A stretch of DNA of 64,000 nucleotides from UBA10649 sp037130755 (GCA_037130755.1 JBAXSI010000005.1:1-64000), one strand, 5' to 3'. Counted from the stretch's first letter, positions 11,340 to 20,575 are shown. The notes: generated by a model from the letters alone, not told the origin. Translations and numbers: made by a program.

Positions 11340-12019
11340 CCGACCCGGGTCCGATCCCGCGGACGGGCGAGCGCCTGCTCGACCTGGTCGACGTCATGGA
11401 TCGGCTCCGTGCTCCTGGCGGCTGCCCGTGGGACGCACGGCAGACCCACGAGTCCCTCGTGGAGTACCTCATCGAGGAGGCCTACGAGACCGTCGAGGCC
11501 ATCGAGGAGAAGGACGGGTCCGCGCTCCGCGAGGAGTTGGGCGACCTCCTGCTCCAAGTGGTCTTCCACGCGCGGATTGCGATGGAGGCCGGTGATGACG
11601 GCTTCGACATCGATGACGTTGCCGACGGGATCATCACCAAGCTGATCGCACGCCATCCGCACGTGTTCGGGAACGTCACCGCGGACACGCCCGAGCAGGT
11701 CGAGGCCAACTGGCATGCGCTTAAGGCCAAAGAGAAGGGCCGTGAATCGGTCACCGATGGCATTCCGACCGCACTGCCCTCGCTGGTGTACGCGGGCAAG
11801 GTGATCTCCCGCAGCGCGGGGCTTGCGGACCGCTTGCCACCGCTGCCAGGCGCCGACGAGTCCGCGCAGATCGGCGTGATGTCGGAGGAGCACCTTGGCG
11901 AGCTCATCCTTGCTCTGGTTGCGGCCGGCCGGGAGCAGGGCATCGATGCGGAGACCGCCGTTCGGGCCGCTGCCCGACGTCGGGTGGCCGTGATCCGCGG
12001 AGTCGAAGGCGTGCAGTGA
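11336..12019 (+). CDS. mazG: Nucleoside triphosphate pyrophosphohydrolase MazG
   Basis: 227 residues. MazG hydrolyses (d)NTPs, and in mycobacteria preferentially oxidised dCTP, to NMP and pyrophosphate. The all-alpha metal site is seen in CPWDARQTHESLVEYLIEEAYE followed by LREELGDLLLQVVFHARIA, the expected ExxE(12-28)ExxD pattern. A second, weaker MazG half follows. GTG start, overlapping the upstream stop by four bases (GTGA), and the same arrangement to the next gene, so the three genes are coupled. Confidence 0.95.
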   Translation: MTDPGPIPRTGERLLDLVDVMDRLRAPGGCPWDARQTHESLVEYLIEEAYETVEAIEEKDGSALREELGDLLLQVVFHARIAMEAGDDGFDIDDVADGIITKLIARHPHVFGNVTADTPEQVEANWHALKAKEKGRESVTDGIPTALPSLVYAGKVISRSAGLADRLPPLPGADESAQIGVMSEEHLGELILALVAAGREQGIDAETAVRAAARRRVAVIRGVEGVQ

Positions 12020-13647
12020 GCGCGACTGAAGAATTCCGCTTGCTCGCATCGACCGTCGTCGATGACCTGCTGGCCCTCGACCCTGTCGAGGCGACGTGGC
12101 TCGGTGACCACCGATTCGACGGTGAGCTGCCGGACCTGAGCGCCGGCGGCGTGGCTTCCGCGGTCCAGGCAATCGACGGACACGTCATGGCGCTGGATGC
12201 GATCGACGACGTCGAGCTCGAACTCGAGGATCTCGTCGACCTGGAGATCCTCCGTGCGCGCCTGATGCGAACGCACTTCGAGCTCGCAGAGCTGCGGGCC
12301 CACACGTGGAATCCCATGGTCTGGAACCCGGGCACGGCCCTGCACCTCATCGCCACGCGCGAGTTCGCCCCGCGCGACGAGCGCTGCGCCAGTATCGAGC
12401 AGCGGCTGGCAGCCATCCCCGACTTCCTCGCCGATGCGCGGGCCCAGCTGGGCGACATGCCCGGCATCCATGTCGAGACGGCCACTGCGCAACTGCACGG
12501 CACTGCGGCCCTGATCGACGGCGAACTGCGCGGCCTCGTCGGGGATTCCGACATGCTGGAAGTCGCGCGACGTGAGGTCGTAGCCTTCGCGGAATGGCTG
12601 GACGGACGACTGACGTCCGAGCAGCGCAGCCCGCGCCTGGGTCAGCGGCTGTACGCGGCGGCCCTGTGGCACAGCCTTGACGACGACCTGTCCGCCGACG
12701 CCCTCCTTTCGGATGCGCACGCGCAGCTCGACATGATCAACGAGGAGATGGCAGCCGTTGCGGCCGAGTACCTCGGAATTGCCAACGCGGATGCCGCCGA
12801 TGTGCGGCGCGTGCTCTCGAGCATCTCCGAGGGCTCGCCCGTCACCGATGAGACCGTTCTGCCCCTCGTCGAGGATGCGCTCCGGAGCAGCACGGCCTTC
12901 GTCCGCGAGCTCGATCTCGTTGAGGTCCCCGACCTCGATGTGCGGGTGATCGAGATGCCCGAAATACATCGGGGCGTCGCCGTCGCGTACTGCGATGCAC
13001 CGGGTCCGTTGGAGTCCGCCGCGGTGCCGACCTTCGTCGCGGTGGCGCCAACGCCTGCCGACTGGAGCGCCGAGCGGGTGCAGTCCTTCTACCGCGAGTA
13101 CAACGCCGTTCAGCTGCAGACCTTGACCGTCCACGAGGCGATGCCCGGCCATGTGCTCCAGCTCGCGCATGCCCAGCGGGTCTCGACTTCAACCCCGGTT
13201 CGTAGGTTCGGCGGCAGCGGGGTGTTCGTGGAGGGGTGGGCCGTCTACGCCGAGGAACTGATGGTCCTCGCGGGCTACTCGCCGGCTGCCGGCCGTTCGT
13301 CGTGGCTCGAGCTGCGCATGCAGGAGTTGAAGATGCAGGCACGCGGCGTGATCAACGCGATCCTCGACATCAGCGTGCACGCCCAGGACATGCCCGAAGC
13401 GGAAGCACTCGCGCTCATGACGGGCCGCGGCTTCCAGGAGGAAGGCGAGGCGATCGGCAAGTGGCGACGCGCCCTTCTCACGGCCGGACAGCTACCCACG
13501 TACTACGCGGGCTATCGATCAGTCTCGAGCATTGCAGCCGACCTGCGCGTGCTGCACCCGGACTGGCGCGATCGTCAGATCCACGACCTGATGCTGTCGA
13601 AGGGCTCACCCGGGCCGCGGCACCTGCGGACTCTGCTGGGTATCTGA
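12016..13647 (+). CDS. DUF885 family zinc metallopeptidase
   Basis: 543 residues. The family signature is H373EAMPGH379 (VHEAMPGHVLQLA), a variant of HExxH, followed about 30 residues later by GWAVYAEELM, which supplies the glutamate ligand. Members are cytoplasmic, mostly helical proteins, presumed carboxypeptidase- or oligopeptidase-like; few have known substrates. There is no signal peptide. GTG start overlapping mazG by four bases. The gene closes the mfd-mazG operon. Confidence 0.85.
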   Translation: MSATEEFRLLASTVVDDLLALDPVEATWLGDHRFDGELPDLSAGGVASAVQAIDGHVMALDAIDDVELELEDLVDLEILRARLMRTHFELAELRAHTWNPMVWNPGTALHLIATREFAPRDERCASIEQRLAAIPDFLADARAQLGDMPGIHVETATAQLHGTAALIDGELRGLVGDSDMLEVARREVVAFAEWLDGRLTSEQRSPRLGQRLYAAALWHSLDDDLSADALLSDAHAQLDMINEEMAAVAAEYLGIANADAADVRRVLSSISEGSPVTDETVLPLVEDALRSSTAFVRELDLVEVPDLDVRVIEMPEIHRGVAVAYCDAPGPLESAAVPTFVAVAPTPADWSAERVQSFYREYNAVQLQTLTVHEAMPGHVLQLAHAQRVSTSTPVRRFGGSGVFVEGWAVYAEELMVLAGYSPAAGRSSWLELRMQELKMQARGVINAILDISVHAQDMPEAEALALMTGRGFQEEGEAIGKWRRALLTAGQLPTYYAGYRSVSSIAADLRVLHPDWRDRQIHDLMLSKGSPGPRHLRTLLGI

Positions 13648-13661
13648 GTCGGCCGCGCCGC

Positions 13662-13667
13662 TAGATT
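13662..13667 (+). promoter_or_regulatory. -10 element of leaderless small gene
   Basis: TAGATT ends seven bases before the ATG at 13674, so transcription should begin at the start codon. No convincing -35. Confidence 0.5.
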
Positions 13668-13673
13668 CCGCCC

Positions 13674-13766
13674 ATGTCCTTCTTCCGCTCCCGTGCTCTT
13701 CTCGTGTCCGTGGCGGTCCTGACGATGGTGGCACTCGGGGTCTCGATGGCCGTCATGTTCATGTGA
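13674..13766 (+). CDS. 30-residue single-pass membrane peptide
   Basis: ATG to TGA encodes MSFFRSRALLVSVAVLTMVA followed by LGVSMAVMFM. Two arginines precede a single hydrophobic stretch of about 20 residues, so it should insert with its N-terminus inside. It has its own -10 element at leaderless distance. It is too short for most gene callers. I recognise no family; the combination of promoter, charge pattern and membrane helix makes it a credible gene. Confidence 0.5.
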   Translation: MSFFRSRALLVSVAVLTMVALGVSMAVMFM

Positions 13767-13857
13767 CCTGCAGTCGGCCGAATCGCTGAAGTGCTTGCCT
13801 CCGCGCTGATGTGCGGGGGAGACTGCATGCGGCTGGGGCCAACGTACGGGAGCAGGG

Positions 13858-14934
13858 ATGATCGTCGCGATCGGCACGCGCAAGGGACTGTGGCTGGCAA
13901 GCAAGACCGACGGGGAATGGACGGTGGAAGGTCCAGCCTTCCCGATGAGCGAGGTGCCCTCGCTCGCCTGGGTGGACGGCGACGATGGCTCGCCCACGCT
14001 GCTTGCCGGTGCCATGAGTCCGCATTGGGGTCCCAGCGTCGCCTCGTCCGTTGACCTCGGCGCCACGTGGCAGGAGGTCGAGGGCGGCTCGATGCGCTTC
14101 GGGGCCGACGATGGGGCAACCGTAGAGAGGGTCTGGCAACTGCAGGCCGACCCACGACAGCCGGGCGTGATCTGGGCGGGCTGCGAGCCGACGTCGCTGT
14201 GGCGCAGCGAGGACGGCGGACGTCAGTTCTCGTTGGTGCGACCGCTGTGGGATCACCCGCATCGACCCCAGTGGGCGCCGGGTTTCGGCGGCGCCGCCGT
14301 CCACACCATCGTGCCTCGCGAGGGCGCGTCGACCGTCGTGGCAATGAGCACCGGCGGCGTCTACCGATCCGATGATGACGCGGCGTCCTGGCGTCCGACG
14401 AACACCGGCATCAGCGCGCGATTCTTCCCGGACCCGTACCCCGAGTTCGGGCAGTGCGTCCACAAGGTCGCCGCAGACTCCGGCGACCCGCATCGCCTGT
14501 ACGCGCAGAACCACCACGGCGTCTACCGATCCGACGACGACGGGATCACCTGGCAGTCGATCGCCGACGGGCTGCCGTCCGACTTCGGCTTCGTGATGGT
14601 GGCCCATCCGAGCCGACCGGGCTCGGTGTGGGTCATCCCCATCGAGGCCGACATGCGGCGACTGCCGCCCGGCGGGGTGCTTCGCGTGTGGCGAACCAAC
14701 GACGCCGGCGCCACGTGGCAGCCGAATGTCTCCGGCCTTCCTGACGAATGCTGGACCGTCGTACTTCGCGATGCCGCGGACGCCTGCGTCGAGACGGGGT
14801 CCCAGACCGCGTCCTTCGCGTTCGGGACGCGCGATGGCTGCGTGTACGTCAGCGACGATGACGGTGCCACTTTCGCTCAGGTGGCGGCGCACCTGCCCGA
14901 CGTGCTGTGCGTGCGGGCGACAGCGGCGGTGTGA
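13858..14934 (+). CDS. BNR/Asp-box beta-propeller protein (sialidase-fold)
   Basis: 358 residues, no signal peptide. Six Asp-box repeats of the form SxDxGxTW are visible: SVDLGATW, SEDGGRQF, SDDDAASW, SDDDGITW, TNDAGATW and SDDDGATF. These mark the turns of a six-bladed propeller as in sialidases and Vps10 proteins. The catalytic Arg triad of true sialidases is not evident, so enzymatic activity is doubtful; it is commonly annotated only as an exo-alpha-sialidase-like protein. Ribosome site GGAGCAGGG precedes the ATG. Confidence 0.8.
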   Translation: MIVAIGTRKGLWLASKTDGEWTVEGPAFPMSEVPSLAWVDGDDGSPTLLAGAMSPHWGPSVASSVDLGATWQEVEGGSMRFGADDGATVERVWQLQADPRQPGVIWAGCEPTSLWRSEDGGRQFSLVRPLWDHPHRPQWAPGFGGAAVHTIVPREGASTVVAMSTGGVYRSDDDAASWRPTNTGISARFFPDPYPEFGQCVHKVAADSGDPHRLYAQNHHGVYRSDDDGITWQSIADGLPSDFGFVMVAHPSRPGSVWVIPIEADMRRLPPGGVLRVWRTNDAGATWQPNVSGLPDECWTVVLRDAADACVETGSQTASFAFGTRDGCVYVSDDDGATFAQVAAHLPDVLCVRATAAV

Positions 14935-14999
14935 CCGCGGCAGTGTGACCGCGGCTGCATCACGGTCGACGCCTTCTAAGGCGGCCATCGGCCTGGACC

Positions 15000-15005
15000 T
15001 AGGGT
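15000..15005 (+). promoter_or_regulatory. -10 element of leaderless MFS gene
   Basis: TAGGGT ends eight bases before the ATG at 15013. No ribosome-binding site is present at that ATG, in keeping with a leaderless transcript. Confidence 0.5.
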
Positions 15006-15012
15006 GTGGGAA

Positions 15013-16230
15013 ATGGGTAGCTACCGGGAGTTCCTACGGATCCCCGGCGTGCTGCCGCTGCTCTTCGCCTCGACTTTCGGCCGCCTCGCGTATTCGATGG
15101 TCAGCCTGGCGATGTTCTTCCAGGTGCAGGACGTCACCAAGAGTGTGGGCACGGCCGGTCTGGCCGTTGGCCTGTCGAGCCTTCTCGGCTCCCTGACCGC
15201 TGGCCCGCGTGGTCACCTGGTCGACCGCTTCGGCCAGACGCGGCCTCTGTTCGTCATGGTGCCGCTCTATGCGGCGTCGTGCTTCCTGCTGGCGTTCTTC
15301 GCCCGTGACCCGCTCTCGGCGGTCCTGCTGTCCGGATTGGTGGGCCTGACCGCCCCGCCGATCAACATCAGCATCCGCCCGCTGTGGACCGACATCGTCG
15401 GTCCGGAGCGCGTCCGCATGGCCTACAGCGTCGACACCGCGTACATGAATGTCCTGCAGCTGCTCGGGCCGGTGATCGCAACACTCGTCGCCCTGCACGT
15501 CTCGCCGACTTTCGCGATCGCCTTCTGCGGGGCGTCGATGCTCACCGGCGGCCTGCTTCTCGCGTTCAATCGGCACTCTCGCCGCTGGATCGGCGAGGAT
15601 CGAGTGCCCGAGGAGAAGGGCCTGCTGCGTTCGCCTGCCATGCGCCTGCTGGCCCTCGAGGGGGCAGCGATGGGCTTCTCCATGGGCCTGGTCACCATTG
15701 GGATCCCGGCGATGGCCACCCTGTCCGGCGAGGCTTCGCTGGCGGGTCCGCTCATGTCGGCCATGGGGGTGGGCTCGATCATCGGCGTGGTGTGGGCGGG
15801 TGCCAAGGCGCACGAGATCGCACCGGCCAACGGCCTGCGGGCGTCCATGGGCCTGTTCGCGATCGCGCTGCTTCCGCTTCCCTTCGTGCCGATCGGGCCG
15901 TGGATGATGCTCGTCATCCTCGTCGCATGGGCGATGGCCGGCCCCGCACAGGTGTTCTACTTCGAGACGATCGACGTGGTGCGCCCGCGTGGCACCGCCG
16001 TTGCCGCCCTTGGCTCGCTGTGGATGATCGAAGGGTCGGCGGGTGCCCTGGGCAATGCGCTCGGGGGAAACATGGCTGTGTGGTGGGGGCCGCAGTCCAC
16101 GCTGTTCCTCGCCTGCGCGATCGTCATCTTCTCGCCGATCATCTTCACGGTGGGCATCCGGGGCCCGTTGCGCCCGGCGAGCAACTCCGTGCCCAAGGAG
16201 TCCTGGAGCCAGGCCATCGATCCGGTGTGA
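15013..16230 (+). CDS. Major facilitator superfamily transporter
   Basis: 405 residues with about 12 hydrophobic segments. The loop GPRGHLVDRFGQTRPLF corresponds to the MFS signature between helices 2 and 3. It resembles drug-efflux-type MFS proteins; no substrate can be named. An in-frame GTG lies at 15004 but the -10 at 15000-15005 overlaps it, so the ATG at 15013 is preferred. It stands alone between the BNR protein and enolase. Confidence 0.87.
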   Translation: MGSYREFLRIPGVLPLLFASTFGRLAYSMVSLAMFFQVQDVTKSVGTAGLAVGLSSLLGSLTAGPRGHLVDRFGQTRPLFVMVPLYAASCFLLAFFARDPLSAVLLSGLVGLTAPPINISIRPLWTDIVGPERVRMAYSVDTAYMNVLQLLGPVIATLVALHVSPTFAIAFCGASMLTGGLLLAFNRHSRRWIGEDRVPEEKGLLRSPAMRLLALEGAAMGFSMGLVTIGIPAMATLSGEASLAGPLMSAMGVGSIIGVVWAGAKAHEIAPANGLRASMGLFAIALLPLPFVPIGPWMMLVILVAWAMAGPAQVFYFETIDVVRPRGTAVAALGSLWMIEGSAGALGNALGGNMAVWWGPQSTLFLACAIVIFSPIIFTVGIRGPLRPASNSVPKESWSQAIDPV

Positions 16231-16239
16231 CGCAAGCGA

Positions 16240-16270
16240 TTGCATGGCCCCCTGGGCGGCCCCATAGACT
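16240..16270 (+). promoter_or_regulatory. eno promoter, leaderless
   Basis: TTGCAT (16240-16245) and TAGACT (16265-16270) are 19 bases apart. The -10 ends seven bases before the ATG at 16277, predicting that transcription starts at the start codon. Confidence 0.6.
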
Positions 16271-16276
16271 GAGCCC

Positions 16277-17560
16277 ATGGCTCTCATCGACTCCATCATC
16301 GCCCGCGAAATCCTCGACTCCCGTGGCAATCCCACGGTCGAAGTGGAGGTCCTGCTCGACGACGACACCGTGGCGCGCGCTGCGGTTCCCTCGGGCGCCT
16401 CGACCGGCGCCTTCGAGGCCTCCGAGCGTCGTGACGGCGGCGCTCGGTACGGCGGCAAGGGCGTGCTCCTCGCCGTGAAGGCAGTCGAGGACGACATCGC
16501 CCCCGAGCTCTACGGCCTCGACGCGACCGAGCAGCGCCTCGTCGATCAGGCGATGATCGACCTCGACGGCACGCCCAACAAGTCACGACTCGGCGCCAAC
16601 GCCATCCTCGGCGTCTCGCTCGCGGTGGCCCGCGCGGCTGCGCTGTCGGCCGAGCTGCCGCTGTTCCGCTACGTCGGCGGACCCAACGCGCACGTGCTGC
16701 CCGTCCCGATGATGAACATCCTCAACGGTGGCGCCCACGCGGACTCCAACGTCGACATCCAGGAGTTCATGATCGCGCCGATCGGCGCCACGACCTTCGC
16801 GGAGGCCCTGCGCCAGGGTGCCGAGGTCTACCACTCGCTCAAGAGCGTGCTGAAGAAGGCGGGCTACGCCACCGGGCTCGGCGACGAGGGCGGCTTCGCG
16901 CCGTCGCTCCCCAACAACCGCGCCGCACTCGAGCTCATCGGCACCGCCGTCGAAGGAGCCGGACTTGTCTACGGCACCGACATCGCTGTCGCGCTCGACG
17001 TTGCCGCCACGGAGTTCTACTCCGATGGCTCGTACACCTTCGAGGAGGCTGGCCGTTCTGCCGAGTGGCTGACCGCCTACTACGAGAGCCTGGTGGCCGA
17101 CTTCCCGATTGTCTCCATCGAGGATCCGCTGTCCGAGGATGACTGGGCCGGCTGGATCCACCTGACCCGGGCCTTGGGCGATCGCATCCAGATCGTCGGC
17201 GACGACCTGTTCGTGACGAATCCGGTGCGCCTGCAGCGCGGCATCGACGAGGACGCCGCGAACGCCCTGCTCGTCAAGGTGAACCAGATCGGCTCGCTCA
17301 CCGAGACCCTGGACGCCGTCACCCTCGCCCAGCGCAACGGCTTCCGCTGCATGATGTCGCACCGCTCGGGCGAGACCGAGGACACCACGATCGCCGACCT
17401 TGCAGTCGCGACCGACTGCGGCCAGATCAAGACGGGTGCCCCAGCGCGCTCGGAGCGCGTGGCCAAGTACAACCAGCTGCTGCGCATCGAGGAGGAGCTC
17501 GCCGACGCGGGTCGCTACGCAGGCGCGTCAGCGTTCCCGCGCTTCGCGGCGACTTCCTGA
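16277..17560 (+). CDS. eno: Enolase
   Basis: 427 residues, normal length. It interconverts 2-phosphoglycerate and phosphoenolpyruvate in glycolysis. Features: AREILDSRGNPTVEVEV, SGASTGAFEASE, NGGAHADSNVDIQEFM, GDEGGFAPS, the catalytic Lys334 in LLVKVNQIGSLTET and SHRSGETEDTTIADLAVA. It is followed by an FtsB-like gene, DUF501 and ppx, the conserved actinobacterial order. Confidence 0.98.
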   Translation: MALIDSIIAREILDSRGNPTVEVEVLLDDDTVARAAVPSGASTGAFEASERRDGGARYGGKGVLLAVKAVEDDIAPELYGLDATEQRLVDQAMIDLDGTPNKSRLGANAILGVSLAVARAAALSAELPLFRYVGGPNAHVLPVPMMNILNGGAHADSNVDIQEFMIAPIGATTFAEALRQGAEVYHSLKSVLKKAGYATGLGDEGGFAPSLPNNRAALELIGTAVEGAGLVYGTDIAVALDVAATEFYSDGSYTFEEAGRSAEWLTAYYESLVADFPIVSIEDPLSEDDWAGWIHLTRALGDRIQIVGDDLFVTNPVRLQRGIDEDAANALLVKVNQIGSLTETLDAVTLAQRNGFRCMMSHRSGETEDTTIADLAVATDCGQIKTGAPARSERVAKYNQLLRIEEELADAGRYAGASAFPRFAATS

Positions 17561-17615
17561 CCCGGTTCGCGTTTCGGTCGTCGATCGGTCACGCCTTTCG
17601 TGACACCATCGACAC

Positions 17616-18062
17616 GTGAGCGCCCCGACCACTGACGCGCGCCCGCGCGCCGAGGTGCGCCCACCGGCCCCGTCGAGCCGCGCCTCGTTGACGTCGCGTG
17701 CGGTCATCCTCGCGCTCGTGCTTGCCACGTTGGTGATCGCGTTGTCGATGCCGGCCCGCGCGTGGTTCTCGCAGCGTTCGCAGATTGCCAGCCTCAAGGC
17801 CAACGTCGAGTCCGCGCAGCAGCGAGTGGCTGACCTCCAGGTGCAGCAGCAGCGCTGGAGCGACCCGTCCTTCGTGGCGGCAGAGGCGCGGCGTCGCCTT
17901 CACTTCGTACTGCCGGGCGAGGTCGGCTACGTGACGCTCGGCTCGGCGGCGGCGGCGGCCGGAGCCGCCGCAGACACCGGTGCCGGCCAAGGCGCGTGGT
18001 ACTCGTCGTTGTGGGGTGCGCTGCAGGAGGCCGATGACCATGCCGCCACTCCCAGTCCGTGA
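17616..18062 (+). CDS. FtsB/DivIC-like septum formation initiator
   Basis: 148 residues. A Pro/Ala/Arg-rich cytoplasmic N-terminus (1-26), one membrane helix (about 28-46), then an extracellular coiled coil (RSQIASLKANVESAQQRVADLQVQQQRW) ending in SFVAAEARRRLHFVLPGEVGYV, the DivIC/FtsB signature. FtsB joins FtsQ and FtsL to activate septal peptidoglycan synthesis. The C-terminal Ala/Gly tail is variable. GTG start 56 bases after eno; it overlaps the DUF501 gene. Confidence 0.85.
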   Translation: MSAPTTDARPRAEVRPPAPSSRASLTSRAVILALVLATLVIALSMPARAWFSQRSQIASLKANVESAQQRVADLQVQQQRWSDPSFVAAEARRRLHFVLPGEVGYVTLGSAAAAAGAAADTGAGQGAWYSSLWGALQEADDHAATPSP

Positions 18063-18555
18063 ACCCCTGACGCCGGAAGACGTCGAGACGATCACCCGGC
18101 AGCTCGGCCGAGCGCCGCGTGCGGCGATCGCAGTCGCGAGCCGCTGCCCATGCGGTAGCCCGGCCGTCGTGCAGACCAGCCCCAGGCTGCCCGACGGGAC
18201 ACCGTTCCCGACGCTGTACTACCTCACCTGCCGACGCGCGGCATCCGCGATCGGAGCTCTCGAGAGCAGCGGGCTGATGCGCGACATGGAGGCCCGCCTT
18301 GCCGAGGATGCGGACTTGGCAGCGCACTATCGACGCGCGCACGAGTCCTACGTCGCCGAGCGCGAGACGCTGCAGTCCGTGACGGAGGTCGGTGGCGTGA
18401 GCGCCGGCGGGATGCCATCTCGAGTCAAATGCCTGCACGTGCTGGCGGCGCACTCCCTCGCCTGTGGCCCTGGCGTCAATCCACTCGGCGACGAAGTGGT
18501 TGCGGCGCTCGGTGAATGGTGGGCAGCCGGACCCTGCGCGGAGGGCCAGGAGTGA
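18040..18555 (+). CDS. DUF501 domain protein
   Basis: 171 residues from the ATG at 18040, which has AGGAGG nine bases upstream; an ATG at 18034 would be only three bases from that site. The domain carries ASRCPCGSPAVVQTSPRLPDGTPFPTLYYLTC, SRVKCLHVLAAHSLACGPGVNPLGDEV, with conserved Cys and His residues that suggest metal binding. DUF501 proteins are found mostly in actinobacteria between ftsB and ppx and have no established function. The start lies inside ftsB; the stop overlaps ppx by four bases. Confidence 0.88.
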   Translation: MPPLPVREPLTPEDVETITRQLGRAPRAAIAVASRCPCGSPAVVQTSPRLPDGTPFPTLYYLTCRRAASAIGALESSGLMRDMEARLAEDADLAAHYRRAHESYVAERETLQSVTEVGGVSAGGMPSRVKCLHVLAAHSLACGPGVNPLGDEVVAALGEWWAAGPCAEGQE

Positions 18556-19475
18556 CGACGGTCGCGGCCGTCGACTGCGGCACCAACGCTGTTCGGCTGC
18601 TCGTCGCCGACGTCGATCCGGACGGCACGATGCGTGAGCGCATCCGGCTGATGAGGATCGTCCGGCTGGGGGAGGGAGTCGATCGGACGGGGCAGTTCTC
18701 CGCCGAGGCTCTCGATCGAACCTTCGCGGCACTAGACGAGTACCGCGAGGTGATCAGCGGGCTGGGGGTCGAGCGACGGCGATTCGTGGCGACCTCCGCG
18801 AGCCGGGACGTCTCCAACCGGCAGGCGTTCGTCGATGGTGTCCGCGCCCGACTGGTGGTGGAGCCGGAGGTGATCACCGGTACCGAGGAGGCCGAGCTCT
18901 CCTTCGCGGGGGCGATCCTCGGTCTGCCGCCACACACTGCGGCATTGCCTGCCCTGGTCGTTGACATCGGCGGCGGATCCACGGAGTTCGTGATCGGATC
19001 GGGTTCCCCTGAGCGGGCAGCGAGCGTCGACATCGGGTGCGTGCGCATGACCGAACGGCACCTGCACAGTGATCCACCCGCCGCCGCCGAGATCGCCGCG
19101 GCTTTGACCGATATCGAGGACGCCGTCCATGCGGCCTTCGGTCAGGTGCAACCGGCCGAGGCAAGGTCTCTGGTCGGCCTTGCCGGCACGGTCACGACGG
19201 TGTCGGCGATGGCGATGGGCCTGCCGGAGTACGACGCGAACGTCCTGCACGGCAGCCGGATCGGTGCGGCTGACGTAGCCGAAGTGACCTCAGCGTTGCT
19301 GGCGATGACCCGCGCGGAGCGGGCGGCGCTGCCCTTCATGCACCCGGGCCGGGTCGACGTCATCGGTGGGGGAGCGATGATCCTCGACGCGATCGTGCGG
19401 GCCGGCGGATTCGTTGAGGTCGTCGTGTCCGAAACGGACATTTTGGATGGCATCGTTTACAGCCTGCGCGCCTAA
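18552..19475 (+). CDS. ppx: Exopolyphosphatase / guanosine pentaphosphate phosphatase family
   Basis: 307 residues. ASKHA-fold phosphatase with AAVDCGTNAVRLLVAD (phosphate 1), VDIGGGSTEFV (phosphate 2) and LAGTVTTVSA. This short two-domain form, without the C-terminal HD domain, is the actinobacterial Ppx1/GppA type that hydrolyses polyphosphate or pppGpp. The GTG at 18552 overlaps the DUF501 stop (GTGA); a ribosome site GGAGG lies at 18540-18544. Confidence 0.92.
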   Translation: MTTVAAVDCGTNAVRLLVADVDPDGTMRERIRLMRIVRLGEGVDRTGQFSAEALDRTFAALDEYREVISGLGVERRRFVATSASRDVSNRQAFVDGVRARLVVEPEVITGTEEAELSFAGAILGLPPHTAALPALVVDIGGGSTEFVIGSGSPERAASVDIGCVRMTERHLHSDPPAAAEIAAALTDIEDAVHAAFGQVQPAEARSLVGLAGTVTTVSAMAMGLPEYDANVLHGSRIGAADVAEVTSALLAMTRAERAALPFMHPGRVDVIGGGAMILDAIVRAGGFVEVVVSETDILDGIVYSLRA

Positions 19476-19504
19476 CTGGGGCAATTGACGGTGCAACCTT
19501 TCAT

Positions 19505-19542
19505 GTAACCGCTTGTGTCAGCCGTCCGATCCTCCCTACACT
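19505..19542 (+). promoter_or_regulatory. lacI promoter with candidate self-operator
   Basis: TTGTGT (19513-19518) and TACACT (19537-19542) are 18 bases apart. The 12-mer GTAACCGCTTGT (19505-19516) overlaps the -35; its reverse complement ends CGGTTAC and shares 8 of 12 positions with two sites at 23403 and 23548. This suggests weak autorepression. Confidence 0.4.
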
Positions 19543-19563
19543 CGCGGGACAGGAGGATTTGTC

Positions 19564-20574
19564 GTGGCCATCACCATCAAGGACGTCGCCGATGCCGCCG
19601 GCGTCTCGACCGCGACCGTGTCGCGGGCCCTTCGCGGCCTGCCCAACGTCGACTCGACCACCCGAGAGCGCATCCAGAAGATCGCCACTGACCTCGACTA
19701 CGTGATCTCCCCGAGCGCGTCCCGGCTCGCGAGCGGCCGCACCGGCAGCATCGCCGTGATCACCCCGCACATCGCGCGCTGGTACTTCTCGACCGTGCTG
19801 TCCGGCGTCGAGTCGGTGCTCCAGAGCGCCGGCATGGACCTGCTGCTCATGAGCGTGAGCACCCCGGACGGCCAGCACCGTCTCCCTCCGGCGCCGCGCC
19901 TGCGCCGTCGCGTCGACGGCGTCCTGGTGATCGCACTGCCTCCGCAGGATCCGCAGCTGCACGAGGTCCTGGGCCTGAGCATGCCGACCAGCCTCATCGG
20001 CCTGACGATGCCGGAAGTGCCGAGCGTCACGATCGACGACGTGCTGGCCGGGCAGATCGCCACCCAGCACCTCATCAACCTCGGGCACACGCGGATCGGC
20101 GTCATCAACGGCGCACCGATCGTCTCCCCCTACACGGCAGAGAACGATCGTTTCCTCGGCTTCCAGCACGCGATGCACGGAGCGGACCTGCCGATCGATC
20201 CGCTTCTCGAGGCCTACGGGTACTTCACCATCGCCGGAGGTGAGCAGGCCATGACGGCCCTGCTCACGCACAAGAACCCACCGTCCGCGGTCTTCGCAAT
20301 GTCGGACGAGATGGCCTTCGGCGCGATGAAGGCGATGCGCAACCACGGTCTCCAGCCAGGGCGCGACATCTCCCTGATCGGTATCGACGGGCACGACATG
20401 TCGGAGTTCTTGGACCTGACGACTGTGGTCCAGCCGGTTCAGGAGCTCGGCCGGATCGCTGCCGAGGCGCTGGTGCTGCAACTGCGCACCGCCGGTCCCG
20501 ACGTCGTCGCCGATTCCGTCCGGCTGCCGACTCAGCTGATCGTCCGCGGCTCGACGGCTCCCTTCCGCGCCTGA
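19564..20574 (+). CDS. LacI family transcriptional regulator
   Basis: 336 residues. The N-terminal helix-turn-helix and hinge are clear: TIKDVADAAGVSTATVSRAL, then RIQKIATDLDYVISPSASRL. The rest is a periplasmic-binding-like effector domain (GSIAVITPHIARWYFS, GVLVIALPPQ, AVFAMSDEMAFGAMKA, LIGIDGHDMSEF). AGGAGG at 19551-19556 places the start at the GTG 19564. It should bind a sugar from the locus and derepress transport and hydrolase genes. The GH13 glucosidase begins one base after its stop. Confidence 0.93.
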   Translation: MAITIKDVADAAGVSTATVSRALRGLPNVDSTTRERIQKIATDLDYVISPSASRLASGRTGSIAVITPHIARWYFSTVLSGVESVLQSAGMDLLLMSVSTPDGQHRLPPAPRLRRRVDGVLVIALPPQDPQLHEVLGLSMPTSLIGLTMPEVPSVTIDDVLAGQIATQHLINLGHTRIGVINGAPIVSPYTAENDRFLGFQHAMHGADLPIDPLLEAYGYFTIAGGEQAMTALLTHKNPPSAVFAMSDEMAFGAMKAMRNHGLQPGRDISLIGIDGHDMSEFLDLTTVVQPVQELGRIAAEALVLQLRTAGPDVVADSVRLPTQLIVRGSTAPFRA

Positions 20575-20575
20575 C

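Noticed and set aside
13858..14934. Considered as a true exo-alpha-sialidase
   Set aside because: Asp boxes are present, but the catalytic arginine triad and a signal peptide are not seen, and no sialic acid genes are nearby.
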